Below, in pieces: positions 50,147 to 58,821 of a stretch of 64,000 bases of DNA (position 1 is its first letter; each line of letters opens with the position of its first letter). Both the position numbers and the translations under genes were made by a program. The notes under the pieces are model-generated. The model saw only the letters and a list, made by a program, of their open reading frames with translations. It was not told the origin of the DNA and ran no database searches. This DNA is from Vibrio astriarenae (GTDB lineage: Bacteria > Pseudomonadota > Gammaproteobacteria > Enterobacterales > Vibrionaceae): positions 372,001 to 436,000 of the forward strand of contig NZ_CP047475.1 in NCBI RefSeq assembly GCF_010587385.1, given 5' to 3'.

Positions 50147-50493
50147 GCGTCCTCCTTGATGCGTTCTAGTCACATATCAGGAAAGAGCTTATCGTCGTAA
50201 GCAGACACATTCGCGCAATCACCTGATATCAAAAGGTGCAAGGCCAGAAAATAGTGATGACCAAATGCTACCTATCTATACGGTGCATCGCGGCATAAGG
50301 GACAGCAAACCGTCATGTCGATGCAGAGACTACGTTTTCCAATGCTTAGGGATGCCGAGCATTAGCTTTTTGTTGCGATACCGATATGGTCAACACTCAT
50401 GGTGAGTAATATCAGTGACGATATTGGTATCGATTTGTGCACATAGTGATATAACTATCGACATGGATTGGTGAAAATTCAAATCTTTGTCGC
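50147..50493. other. Gap between the DUF2189 gene and metK
   Basis: This stretch of about 350 bases holds no gene I can support. It contains an 11-of-12 inverted repeat (50376-50387 with 50421-50432) enclosing a smaller one (50395-50399 with 50403-50407). It must also contain the promoter of the DUF2189 gene. Confidence 0.5.
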
Positions 50494-50522
50494 ACAAAAA
50501 AGCCCCAGCAGAGCTGAGGCTT
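50494..50522 (-). terminator. Terminator of metK
   Basis: An 8-bp stem with one G-T pair (50502-50509 with 50513-50520, loop AGA) is followed on the minus strand by T's. It lies 24 bases after the metK stop. Confidence 0.85.
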
Positions 50523-50545
50523 GAAATTTTTTGTGTCTATCGGGC

Positions 50546-51700
50546 TTATTTAATGCCAGCGAACTCGCGCAGTAGAGCGGCTTTATCTGTCGCTTCCCAT
50601 GGGAACTCTTCGCGACCGAAGTGGCCGTACGCTGCCGTCTTCTTGTAGATAGGCTGAAGAAGGTTCAGCATCTCTTGTAGGCCGTATGGGCGTAGATCGA
50701 AGTTTTGGCGAACCGCTTCAACGATGATGTCGTGAGACACTTTCTCAGTACCGAACGTTTCAACCATGATAGAGGTTGGATCAGCAACACCGATAGCGTA
50801 TGACAGTTGAATTTCACAACGGTCAGCCATGCCAGCAGCAACAATGTTCTTCGCTACGTAACGCGCTGCGTAAGCTGCAGAACGGTCAACTTTTGATGGA
50901 TCTTTACCAGAGAACGCACCGCCACCGTGACGAGCTGCACCGCCGTAGGTATCTACGATGATCTTACGACCAGTAAGGCCACAGTCACCCATAGGACCGC
51001 CGATTACGAAACGACCAGTTGGGTTGATGAAGAAGTTAGTCTCTTTGTTGATCCACTCTGATGGAAGCACTGGCTTGATGATCTCTTCCATTACTGCTTC
51101 ACGTAGGTCTGGTGTTGAGATTGAGTCACAGTGCTGAGTTGAAAGAACAACAGCGTCGATACCAACAATCTTACCTTGGTCGTATTGGAATGTTACCTGA
51201 GACTTTGCATCAGGGCGCAACCATGGAAGAGTGCCGTTCTTACGTACTTCCGCTTGCTTTTGAACAAGACGGTGAGAGTAAGTGATTGGCGCTGGCATTA
51301 GGATGTCGGTTTCGTTTGTCGCGTAACCGAACATGATACCTTGGTCGCCCGCACCTTGCTCTTTAGGGTCTGCTTTATCAACACCTTGGTTGATGTCAGG
51401 AGACTGTTTACCGATAGTATTTAGTACCGCACAAGAGTCTGCGTCGAAGCCCATGTCTGAGTGCACGTAGCCAATCTCACGTACAGTTTCACGAGTCAGC
51501 TCTTCGATATCAACCCAAGCTGAAGTCGTGATCTCACCACCAACCATTACCATGCCGGTTTTTACATAAGTTTCACAAGCAACACGAGCTTTAGGATCTT
51601 GCTCAAGAATCGCGTCTAGAACTGCATCAGAAATCTGGTCTGCAATTTTATCTGGGTGACCTTCTGAAACCGACTCAGAAGTGAATAGGTGCTTAGCCAT
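50546..51700 (-). CDS. metK: S-adenosylmethionine synthase
   Basis: MetK makes SAM from methionine and ATP. The 384-residue protein has [17 protein letters not shown] at the N-terminus, the [12 protein letters not shown] hexapeptide region and the phosphate loop [16 protein letters not shown]. Its upstream region carries a MetJ-type box, so repression by methionine excess is likely. It is divergent from tkt. Confidence 0.98.
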   Translation of the reverse strand: MAKHLFTSESVSEGHPDKIADQISDAVLDAILEQDPKARVACETYVKTGMVMVGGEITTSAWVDIEELTRETVREIGYVHSDMGFDADSCAVLNTIGKQSPDINQGVDKADPKEQGAGDQGIMFGYATNETDILMPAPITYSHRLVQKQAEVRKNGTLPWLRPDAKSQVTFQYDQGKIVGIDAVVLSTQHCDSISTPDLREAVMEEIIKPVLPSEWINKETNFFINPTGRFVIGGPMGDCGLTGRKIIVDTYGGAARHGGGAFSGKDPSKVDRSAAYAARYVAKNIVAAGMADRCEIQLSYAIGVADPTSIMVETFGTEKVSHDIIVEAVRQNFDLRPYGLQEMLNLLQPIYKKTAAYGHFGREEFPWEATDKAALLREFAGIK

Positions 51701-51783
51701 GAGAGCTCCACTTTGTTAACTATCTCTATAGCCGTGTATCGCTGCCTTTATCGGCAAAAACGGCTATCAACAAAAATTTCTGT

Positions 51784-51815
51784 AGGTGTTTCTACATCTA
51801 GACGTCTATTCTAGT
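51784..51815 (-). promoter_or_regulatory. MetJ operator (met boxes)
   Basis: The 8-base met-box consensus AGACGTCT occurs exactly at 51800-51807, with a weaker adjoining box (CTACATCT, five of eight) at 51792-51799. MetJ binds at least two adjacent boxes. The site is about 100 bases upstream of the metK start codon, so methionine control of metK is expected. Confidence 0.75.
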
Positions 51816-51858
51816 TTTCAACAAATGAATTACAAGTGATTTTTAGTATTAATTAGAA

Positions 51859-51874
51859 CCAAACGTTTGCGCAA
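51859..51874. promoter_or_regulatory. PurR/LacI-type palindrome, site 1
   Basis: The sequence CCAAACGTTTGCG resembles the PurR operator core CGCAAACGTTTGCG. Its centre is at 51864.5. Confidence 0.45.
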
Positions 51875-51925
51875 ATCATCACAAAATGTAGGGGTATGAG
51901 AGGGGTGAGAGCTCAAATTCCTCAA

Positions 51926-51939
51926 GTAAACGTTTGCAG
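51926..51939. promoter_or_regulatory. PurR/LacI-type palindrome, site 2
   Basis: The sequence GTAAACGTTTGCA is a second copy of the same palindrome. Its centre lies 67 bases from site 1 and about 95 bases before the tkt start. Confidence 0.45.
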
Positions 51940-52025
51940 AGTGTGAATGGCTCTGCGACAATACCCGCGCTGCGAAGCAGCTTCATTTATCTTTTCTCTT
52001 TCGCTTAATGCACTCAGGAGCAGAC

Positions 52026-54020
52026 ATGTCTTCTCGTAAACATCTAGCTAATGCAATCCGTGCTCTTAGCATGGACGGTGTTCAACAAGCTAACTCTGGC
52101 CACCCAGGCGCACCAATGGGTATGGCTGATATCGCTGAAGTTCTTTGGCGTTCTCACCTAAACCACAACCCAACTAACCCAGAGTGGGCAAACCGCGACC
52201 GATTTATTCTGTCTAACGGTCATGGCTCAATGCTGATCTACTCACTACTGCATTTGTCTGGTTACGAATTATCAATTGACGATCTTAAGAACTTCCGTCA
52301 ATTGCACTCAAAAACACCTGGCCACCCAGAGTACGGTTACGCTCCAGGTATTGAGACGACAACGGGTCCTCTAGGCCAAGGTATTACGAACGCTGTGGGT
52401 ATGGCTATCGCTGAAAAAGCGTTGGCAGCTCAGTTTAATAAAGAAGGTCACGATATCGTAGACCACTTCACTTATGTCTTCATGGGTGACGGCTGTTTGA
52501 TGGAAGGTATTTCGCACGAGGCATGTTCTCTAGCGGGTACCCTAGGTCTAGGCAAACTTATTGCATTTTGGGATGACAATGGCATCTCAATCGACGGTGA
52601 GGTTGAAGGCTGGTTCTCTGACGATACACCTAAGCGTTTTGAAGCATACGGTTGGCATGTTATTCCTGCTGTTGATGGCCACGATAGCGAAGCCATCAAC
52701 GCAGCGATCGAAGCGGCGAAAAACGACCCTCGTCCAACACTGATCTGTACTAAAACGATCATTGGTTTTGGTTCACCAAACAAGTCTGGCTCACACGACT
52801 GTCACGGTGCACCTCTAGGCCATGAAGAAATTGCAGCGGCACGTGAGTTCCTTGGTTGGGAACACGGTCCGTTTGAAATCCCAGCAGACGTATACTCTGA
52901 ATGGGATGCAAAAGAAGCGGGCAAAGCAAAAGAAGCGGCATGGGAAGAGAAGCTAGCGGCTTATGAAGCGGCTTACCCAGAGCTTGCTGCTGAGTTCAAG
53001 CGTCGTACTAACGGTGGGCTACCTGCACAGTGGGAAGAGAAAGCAAACCAGATCATTGCGGATCTGCAAGCTAACCCTGCAAACATCGCTTCACGTAAAG
53101 CATCACAAAACGCACTAGAAGCGTTTGGTCAAATGCTACCAGAATTCATGGGCGGCTCTGCTGACCTTGCACCATCCAACCTAACTATGTGGTCTGGTTC
53201 TAAGTCATTAGAAGCGGATAAGTTTGATGGCAACTACATTCACTACGGTGTACGTGAGTTTGGTATGACGGCGATCATGAACGGTATCGCACTGCACGGC
53301 GGTTTCGTACCTTACGGTGCAACCTTCCTAATGTTCATGGAATACGCGCGTAATGCAATGCGTATGGCTGCACTAATGAAAGTGCAAAACATCCAAGTTT
53401 ACACGCACGACTCTATCGGCCTAGGCGAAGATGGCCCAACACACCAACCAGTAGAACAGATGGCGTCTCTGCGTGTGACTCCAAACATGAGCACATGGCG
53501 TCCATGTGACCAGGTTGAATCTGCTGTTGCTTGGAAACTAGCGATTGAGCGTAAAGATGGTCCTACTTCACTGATCTTCTCTCGTCAGAACCTTGCTCAA
53601 CAAGAGCGTGATGCACAGCAAGTTGCGAACATCGCTAAAGGTGCTTACATCCTGAAAGATTGTGAAGGTAAACCAGAGCTAATCATTATCGCGACGGGCT
53701 CTGAAGTTGAGCTTGCGGTTGAAGCAGCCGCTCAGCTAACGGCTGAAGGTAAGAAAGTACGCGTTGTTTCTATGCCTTCTACTGACGCATTTGATAAGCA
53801 AGATGCCGCTTACCGTGAAGCAGTTCTACCATCAGACGTAACCGCACGTATTGCGGTTGAAGCGGGTATTGCTGATTACTGGTACAAGTATGTTGGTTTT
53901 GATGGTCGTATCATCGGTATGACAACATTCGGTGAGTCTGCACCAGCAGGTGAACTATTCAAGATGTTCGGTTTCACAACAGAGAATGTTGTAGAAACTG
54001 CAAAGGAACTATTGGCATAA
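52026..54020 (+). CDS. tkt: Transketolase
   Basis: This thiamine-diphosphate enzyme of the pentose phosphate pathway moves two-carbon units between sugar phosphates. The 664-residue protein has [19 protein letters not shown] at the N-terminus, the ThDP/Mg motif [18 protein letters not shown], and the pyrimidine domain with [16 protein letters not shown]. The ATG at 52026 has AGGAG six bases upstream; the in-frame ATG at 52008 overlaps that site. The codon use is highly biased, as expected for an abundant enzyme. Confidence 0.98.
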   Translation: MSSRKHLANAIRALSMDGVQQANSGHPGAPMGMADIAEVLWRSHLNHNPTNPEWANRDRFILSNGHGSMLIYSLLHLSGYELSIDDLKNFRQLHSKTPGHPEYGYAPGIETTTGPLGQGITNAVGMAIAEKALAAQFNKEGHDIVDHFTYVFMGDGCLMEGISHEACSLAGTLGLGKLIAFWDDNGISIDGEVEGWFSDDTPKRFEAYGWHVIPAVDGHDSEAINAAIEAAKNDPRPTLICTKTIIGFGSPNKSGSHDCHGAPLGHEEIAAAREFLGWEHGPFEIPADVYSEWDAKEAGKAKEAAWEEKLAAYEAAYPELAAEFKRRTNGGLPAQWEEKANQIIADLQANPANIASRKASQNALEAFGQMLPEFMGGSADLAPSNLTMWSGSKSLEADKFDGNYIHYGVREFGMTAIMNGIALHGGFVPYGATFLMFMEYARNAMRMAALMKVQNIQVYTHDSIGLGEDGPTHQPVEQMASLRVTPNMSTWRPCDQVESAVAWKLAIERKDGPTSLIFSRQNLAQQERDAQQVANIAKGAYILKDCEGKPELIIIATGSEVELAVEAAAQLTAEGKKVRVVSMPSTDAFDKQDAAYREAVLPSDVTARIAVEAGIADYWYKYVGFDGRIIGMTTFGESAPAGELFKMFGFTTENVVETAKELLA

Positions 54021-54080
54021 CTTCAGCTTTGGCATAATCTCGCCTAAGCGCTAATAAAGCCTATAATTATAAATAGAAGG

Positions 54081-54113
54081 CCAGAGTCGCATATGTGACT
54101 CTGGCTTTTTTTG
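54081..54113 (+). terminator. Terminator of tkt
   Basis: A 9-bp stem (54081-54089 with 54098-54106) runs into seven T's. Confidence 0.92.
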
Positions 54114-54157
54114 TTGGTCAACGCTCACTGACCAATATAGACGAGAGAAAGTAAAGC

Positions 54158-54946
54158 ATGAAGCTATCATTAGCAGGCTGGTGGCAGGTGTCACCCTTAA
54201 CCGACCTGTCGATTCCACAGGAAGATATTCTATTTCCCGCCCTAATCAGTTCAGTATTACCGACGGGCCTAACCGAAGAGCAAATCAGCGCGCAAGAATG
54301 GCACTTGATGCATGATATTGAGCTGGATGAAGAGTTGGCTGCGCCAGCGGTAGATTTGGTGATGCAAGGCGTGTCTCATTATGCCGAGGTACGAGTCAAC
54401 GGGGTCGCTGTCTTTGATTGCATGGGTGATTTGCAGACGATGCGTAAAGATGTCCGTCCATACCTACAAAAAGGGCGCAACCGGTTTGAAGTTCTTTTTT
54501 TAGAGCAAGATGAGGATTGGTTGTTAGAAGAGGATGGGCTGATAGAAGAAAAGAGTGTGCAAGGGGAATTTGTCGGCTCATCCTTGCGCCCTGTTGCTAT
54601 TCAGGTTGAGCCTTATTTGCATTTTATGAGAAACGTTCGGCTCCATAACGTTGAGGTGGAGCAGGTTTGGCACCACTGTGGCGGTTGTGAGGTTTTAGTG
54701 CGATTGGGTTATCAAGTGCATCAATTTGGTTTGGCGTCTGCCCGTGTACAGTTCAATGGTATTAGCCTGCAGTTGCCTATCGATATGCGTAACCAAGCGT
54801 TAACGGCGCTGTTTCAGGTGGAAGCACCTAGAATGACGAAAGAAGAAGAGTTGGGGGAAAAACTCATAATCACTATAGAAGAACACCAGTATGAGTTTTT
54901 CATCCCGTTAGGCCCAACACAAGATGTTATGAGATTGGAACTCTAA
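54158..54946 (+). CDS. Uncharacterised protein resembling a GH2 sugar-binding domain
   Basis: I do not recognise a named family for this 262-residue, acidic, cytoplasmic-looking protein (no signal peptide or membrane helix). It begins MKLSLAGWWQVSPLTDLSIP, and the segment HYAEVRVNGVAVFDC followed by MRKDVRPYLQKGRNRFEVLFLE resembles the jelly-roll N-terminal domain of glycoside hydrolase family 2 enzymes (a strand with VNG, then a turn with D(V/I)xxYLxxGxN and a strand). No GH2 catalytic domain follows. It is a single-gene unit between the tkt terminator and a convergent gene, with a purine-rich AGAGAAAG before the ATG. Coding is real by length and codon use; function is not assigned. Confidence 0.75.
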   Translation: MKLSLAGWWQVSPLTDLSIPQEDILFPALISSVLPTGLTEEQISAQEWHLMHDIELDEELAAPAVDLVMQGVSHYAEVRVNGVAVFDCMGDLQTMRKDVRPYLQKGRNRFEVLFLEQDEDWLLEEDGLIEEKSVQGEFVGSSLRPVAIQVEPYLHFMRNVRLHNVEVEQVWHHCGGCEVLVRLGYQVHQFGLASARVQFNGISLQLPIDMRNQALTALFQVEAPRMTKEEELGEKLIITIEEHQYEFFIPLGPTQDVMRLEL

Positions 54947-54963
54947 GCTGAGTGATAACAGGG

Positions 54964-55335
54964 CTAAGCAACAGCTGGGTGGTTGCGATTCCATACTTTT
55001 TCGTGGAAGTAGTAAGCCACCGTGTTACAAGCTGGCTCTATCGTTGCCATGATGCTGCCAATGAGCACATCACCTGTGAGTAAATAAGCCACACCGAATG
55101 CAACGCTGAAATGAACCGTTGCAAAGCTAGCTGTTTTTATCGTGGTTGAGTTAGCGAGCCTTTTCAATACGGGGATTTTCAGCCAGGCTTTCTCATGAAA
55201 GTAGAACGCAACTGTGTTCACCATCGGCTCTATCATTGCTATTAAGCTACCAATGATAATATCGCCAGTTAGGATATAGCCGATACTGAAGGCGATGAAG
55301 AAGTGAATCATTGCAAAGTTAAGTGTCTTTTTCAT
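54964..55335 (-). CDS. Tandem DUF2061 membrane protein
   Basis: This 123-residue protein is an internal duplication: residues about 1-56 and 63-118 both read through a hydrophobic helix, then LTGD, then an IAMIEP or MATIEP turn and NTVA(F/Y)YFHEK(A/V)W. Each half matches one DUF2061 domain with two short membrane helices. The function of the family is unknown. AAGGA lies before the ATG, and a perfect Fur-type box is centred 50 bases upstream, so expression is probably raised by iron shortage. The USP gene upstream is separated by a terminator. Confidence 0.85.
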   Translation of the reverse strand: MKKTLNFAMIHFFIAFSIGYILTGDIIIGSLIAMIEPMVNTVAFYFHEKAWLKIPVLKRLANSTTIKTASFATVHFSVAFGVAYLLTGDVLIGSIMATIEPACNTVAYYFHEKVWNRNHPAVA

Positions 55336-55377
55336 GAGAATGTCCTTAGTGGTGTTCTGTCTGGTTGTATTTAGTAT

Positions 55378-55392
55378 TGATAATTATTATCA
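55378..55392 (-). promoter_or_regulatory. Fur box before the DUF2061 gene
   Basis: The sequence reads TGATAAT-T-ATTATCA, a perfect 7-1-7 inverted repeat and an exact match to the core Fur recognition motif. It lies 43 bases before the DUF2061 ATG, where a bound repressor would cover the promoter. Confidence 0.75.
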
Positions 55393-55401
55393 TTTAGTAA
55401 A

Positions 55402-55432
55402 GAAAAAAATACCTATCTCGCTGATAGGTATT
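55402..55432 (-). terminator. Terminator of the TRAP-USP operon
   Basis: A 10-bp stem (55408-55417 with 55423-55432) is followed on the minus strand by seven T's. It lies 26 bases after the USP stop. Confidence 0.88.
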
Positions 55433-55457
55433 TTCAATCACACTTGAAACCTGCTTT

Positions 55458-55895
55458 TTACCCTTGCGGCTTCACCACCAAAACATTAATCGGTGAGTTC
55501 TGAACGACCTTGCTAGCGACAGAGCCCAGAACCACTTTATCAAGTTTAGATCGCTTGTGGCTTGGCATGACGATGAGATCAGCCCCCAGCTTTTCCGCAG
55601 ATTCAAGGATCGTGGTGTAAGGTTTACCCTCTGCTACGTGCGTTTTGTACACGATCTCTTCTGGTATGTGCTGATCAGCAAACTGTTTAAGTTGCTGTCT
55701 CACGTCTGCCTTCATCTGCGCCGCTGCATCTTTAGGGAAGTAGGTAGCGACCATCGACATATGAATACCTGGAAGCACGTTCAGTAAATGAATTTGCGCA
55801 CCTGACTGTTTTGCATGCCAAACGGCGAGGTTTAGAGCTTTGTCACTGAAGCCTTTGTCGTTAAGGTCTACAGGAACAAGAATTTGCTTAAACAT
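55458..55895 (-). CDS. Universal stress protein (UspA family), TRAP-linked
   Basis: This 145-residue single-domain USP begins FKQILVPVDLNDKGFSDKAL and ends VLGSVASKVVQNSPINVLVV. The usual ATP motif G-X2-G-X9-G(S/T) reads P-SH-K-RSKLDKVVL-GS, so the first two glycines are replaced and nucleotide binding may be altered. It lies 65 bases downstream of the TRAP permease on the same strand. In Halomonas a USP (TeaD) encoded behind a TRAP transporter regulates that transporter, so a similar role is a reasonable inference here. Confidence 0.9.
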   Translation of the reverse strand: MFKQILVPVDLNDKGFSDKALNLAVWHAKQSGAQIHLLNVLPGIHMSMVATYFPKDAAAQMKADVRQQLKQFADQHIPEEIVYKTHVAEGKPYTTILESAEKLGADLIVMPSHKRSKLDKVVLGSVASKVVQNSPINVLVVKPQG

Positions 55896-55960
55896 TGACT
55901 ATCTCTTTTTGATTACTGGCCTAGCGTCTCCCGCTAGGCGCAAATGGTTAGGCGAAATGG

Positions 55961-58540
55961 TTAGGCGCTAACTTGCTCCTTGCGAGCGCGACGTAATTGA
56001 TTCCAGCCCATCAAGAAAACAATCAGTAGGGTTGGAAGGAAAACCCACTCCTTCATAGGCCTATCTGCTTTTTGCACGATTGATTTGATCTCCCAATCGA
56101 AATCAATACCGGAAGCCTCAGCAGGGCTGCCGAACTCCACCATATCGACGATCATTTTGCCTTCGTCTTTGATCAGCATTAGGCCCATAGAGGCGATACG
56201 ATCCTCTGCTCCTAAGGCTTTATCCTCAAATGGTAATTTGACCGTTTTCTCAACGTAGCGTCCATCGAGGGTTTCGCCAGCAACCTCTAATCGAACCGCT
56301 TCACCGACAGGAAGTGTCTCTACCACTTGGCTCAACTCTGTACCAGGACGGATCTCTTGTGCAGGGTAGACCATATCCCACCAAAAACCAGGGCGGAAGA
56401 AGGTGAATGTCAGTGCTAACAGTAGAATAGTCTCCCACCACTTGTTGCGAGTAAACCACCAACCTTGCGTTGCTGCCGAGAAGAGTAGCATTGCAATGAT
56501 GGATGAGATCACGGTGAGTGCTAGGTGCCACCATGTATCGACCCCCATCATGAGTAGTTGCGTATTGAATACGAACATAAACGGAAGGATTGCGGTACGG
56601 ATATCATAGGTGAAACCTTGGATACCGGTACGGATAGGGTCTGACTTGGCAATCGCGGCTGCAGCAAAAGCGGCCAGACCAACGGGGGGCGTATCATCTG
56701 CTAAGATGCCGAAGTAGAATACAAACAGGTGAACAGCAATGAGCGGGATAATCAGTCCGTGCGCCGCACCCAATGTGACGATAACCGGGGCCATTAGCGT
56801 TGAAACAACGATGTAGTTCGCTGTGGTTGGCAAGCCCATACCCAGAATCAAGCTGATGATCGCAGTGAAGATCAGCACTAGGATGATGCTACCACCGGAG
56901 ATGAACTCAACGAAGTCAGTCATCACCAAGCCAATACCAGTTAGTGTCACAACACCAACCACCGTACCCGCAGCCGCTGTCGCAACGCCGATACCAATCA
57001 TGTTACGAGCACCGTTAACCAGACTCTCAACCAGATCGATACCACCCGCTTTTGCTTGTTCAGCGACATCGTTGGTTCTTGCCATGATAGCCATGATCGG
57101 ACGCTGAGTGATCAGGATAAAGATCATGAACACCGTCGCCCAGAATGCCGATAAGCCTGGAGAGAAGCGTTCAACCGTTAGGCACCAAACCAACACGACA
57201 ATAGGCAGCAGGAAGTGCAGACCTGATTTGATCGTTGGACCAGGATCTGGCACTTCTGTTAGCTCGGCATCAATCTCGATTTGACCATCTTTCATATGAT
57301 TGGCCGAGACTTTCAGTAGACCAAGATACGCGACGAGTAGTGCGACAGTGACGATAGGTGTTGCTGCTGCGCCAAACACATCTTTAGTCCAACCTACGCC
57401 ATAGTATACCGCTGCACTGATTACGCACAGGCCAAGTATGGTGCCAGTGAACGACAGGAGACTTTGAACTAGGGTGGGGTTGTGACGGCGTGGAAGCCCA
57501 GTCATACCAGCCTTACAGGCTTCTAAGTGCACAATGTAGATCAGTGCAATGTAGGAAATAAGAGCAGGTAATAGAGCGGCTTTAATGACCTCAACGTAAG
57601 AGATGCCAACGTACTCCACCATAAGGAAAGCTGCCGCCCCCATGATAGGTGGGGTTAATTGTCCATTTGTTGATGCTGCGACTTCAACGGCACCTGCTTT
57701 GGTGCCGGGAAAGCCAACGCGTTTCATCAACGGAATCGTAAAGGTCCCTGTCGTCACAACATTTGCAATCGATGAGCCAGAGACCAGCCCAGACAAACCA
57801 GAGGCGACGACGGCTGCTTTCGCTGGACCACCTTTCATATGGCCTAGAAGTGAGAAAGCAACCTTAATAAAGTAAGCGCCCGCACCAGCACGCTCTAACA
57901 TCGCGCCAAAGAGAACAAACAAGAATACAAAGGAGGTCGATACGCCAAGGGCAACACCGAATACACCTTCCGTCGTTAGCCATAGGTGAGACATTGCTTT
58001 GTTCAAGCTTGCTCCTTTATGGGCGATGACATCTGGCATATGAGGGCCAGCAAAGGTGTAGGTAAGAAATACGGCAGCCACGACCATAAGAGGTGGACCC
58101 AATGCTCTACGCGTTGCTTCTAGCAGTAGCACCATACCGATAACCGCAAACACGATATCTGGTGTTGTTGGCGCACCGGAGCGACCAGCCAGTTCGGCAT
58201 AAAAGAGGTAGATATAAGCTGCAGAGAAACTACCTGCTAAAGCGAGCACCCAATCGACCAATGGGATGTGGTCTCGTGGAGAGTTCTTCAGTGCAGGGTA
58301 AGCGGTAAAGGCAAGGAAAATAGCAAAGGTGAGATGAATTGCTCGTGCTTGAGTGTCGTTTAATACCGCAAAGTCAAAAATAAAAGGCAGTGGTGAGGCA
58401 TACCACAGTTGGAATAGTGACCAGCAAAGTGGCACGAACCACAGAATACGTCCCTGAATACCAGCAGGACTGCGAGCGCCGGTGTCGGCTTGCGCCACCA
58501 TATCTTGCACATCTTGAGACGGAGTATTATTCGTCGTCAT
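55961..58540 (-). CDS. Fused TRAP transporter permease (DctQM type, TAXI system)
   Basis: This 859-residue permease is the joined small and large membrane subunits of a TAXI-type TRAP transporter, which uses an ion gradient and a binding protein to import organic acids. A DctQ-like N-terminal part (about residues 30-190) precedes the DctM part with many helices and motifs such as GLVSGSSIANVVTTG and ILGMGLPTTANYIV. The C-terminal part (from about residue 720) is a soluble DUF3394-type domain in which VEFGSPAEASGI resembles a PDZ fold, before a last membrane helix. The binding protein gene is upstream and the USP gene downstream. Confidence 0.93.
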   Translation of the reverse strand: MTTNNTPSQDVQDMVAQADTGARSPAGIQGRILWFVPLCWSLFQLWYASPLPFIFDFAVLNDTQARAIHLTFAIFLAFTAYPALKNSPRDHIPLVDWVLALAGSFSAAYIYLFYAELAGRSGAPTTPDIVFAVIGMVLLLEATRRALGPPLMVVAAVFLTYTFAGPHMPDVIAHKGASLNKAMSHLWLTTEGVFGVALGVSTSFVFLFVLFGAMLERAGAGAYFIKVAFSLLGHMKGGPAKAAVVASGLSGLVSGSSIANVVTTGTFTIPLMKRVGFPGTKAGAVEVAASTNGQLTPPIMGAAAFLMVEYVGISYVEVIKAALLPALISYIALIYIVHLEACKAGMTGLPRRHNPTLVQSLLSFTGTILGLCVISAAVYYGVGWTKDVFGAAATPIVTVALLVAYLGLLKVSANHMKDGQIEIDAELTEVPDPGPTIKSGLHFLLPIVVLVWCLTVERFSPGLSAFWATVFMIFILITQRPIMAIMARTNDVAEQAKAGGIDLVESLVNGARNMIGIGVATAAAGTVVGVVTLTGIGLVMTDFVEFISGGSIILVLIFTAIISLILGMGLPTTANYIVVSTLMAPVIVTLGAAHGLIIPLIAVHLFVFYFGILADDTPPVGLAAFAAAAIAKSDPIRTGIQGFTYDIRTAILPFMFVFNTQLLMMGVDTWWHLALTVISSIIAMLLFSAATQGWWFTRNKWWETILLLALTFTFFRPGFWWDMVYPAQEIRPGTELSQVVETLPVGEAVRLEVAGETLDGRYVEKTVKLPFEDKALGAEDRIASMGLMLIKDEGKMIVDMVEFGSPAEASGIDFDWEIKSIVQKADRPMKEWVFLPTLLIVFLMGWNQLRRARKEQVSA

Positions 58541-58783
58541 GTACTCTTCCTTAATGATTGTTTGCTCTGTTAGTTATCGTTCTAGTCAGAGCATTATCTG
58601 CTTACTTCAGTGTAGTGAAGTGAGCCAAATTTTCTTTCTTAAACTAGTGTGATCTTTTCAAAGGTAAAAAGTAACCATCAATGACTCGTTCAATTATCGT
58701 TCGATCAAAGGCGGATCCACTACTAGATGAGTAGAAAAGTGTTTAAAGTGAGGATCCCCAGAATGGCTGGGAAAAAGAGATCA

Positions 58784-58807
58784 AAGGCGAGTATGATCAC
58801 TCGCCTT
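58784..58807 (-). terminator. Hairpin after the TAXI binding-protein gene
   Basis: An 8-bp stem (58784-58791 with 58800-58807) lies just past the binding-protein stop, with a weak T-rich stretch after it on the minus strand. It may attenuate transcription so that more binding protein than permease is made. Confidence 0.6.
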
Positions 58808-58821
58808 CGGAGCAGAAGTTC

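Larger units (their letters stand above)
51701..52025. other. Divergent metK-tkt control region
   Basis: This 325-base region has no gene. It holds a MetJ-type box near metK and two AAACGTTT-centred palindromes 67 bases apart nearer to tkt, entered separately. A consensus-like promoter for either gene could not be fixed. Confidence 0.6.
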
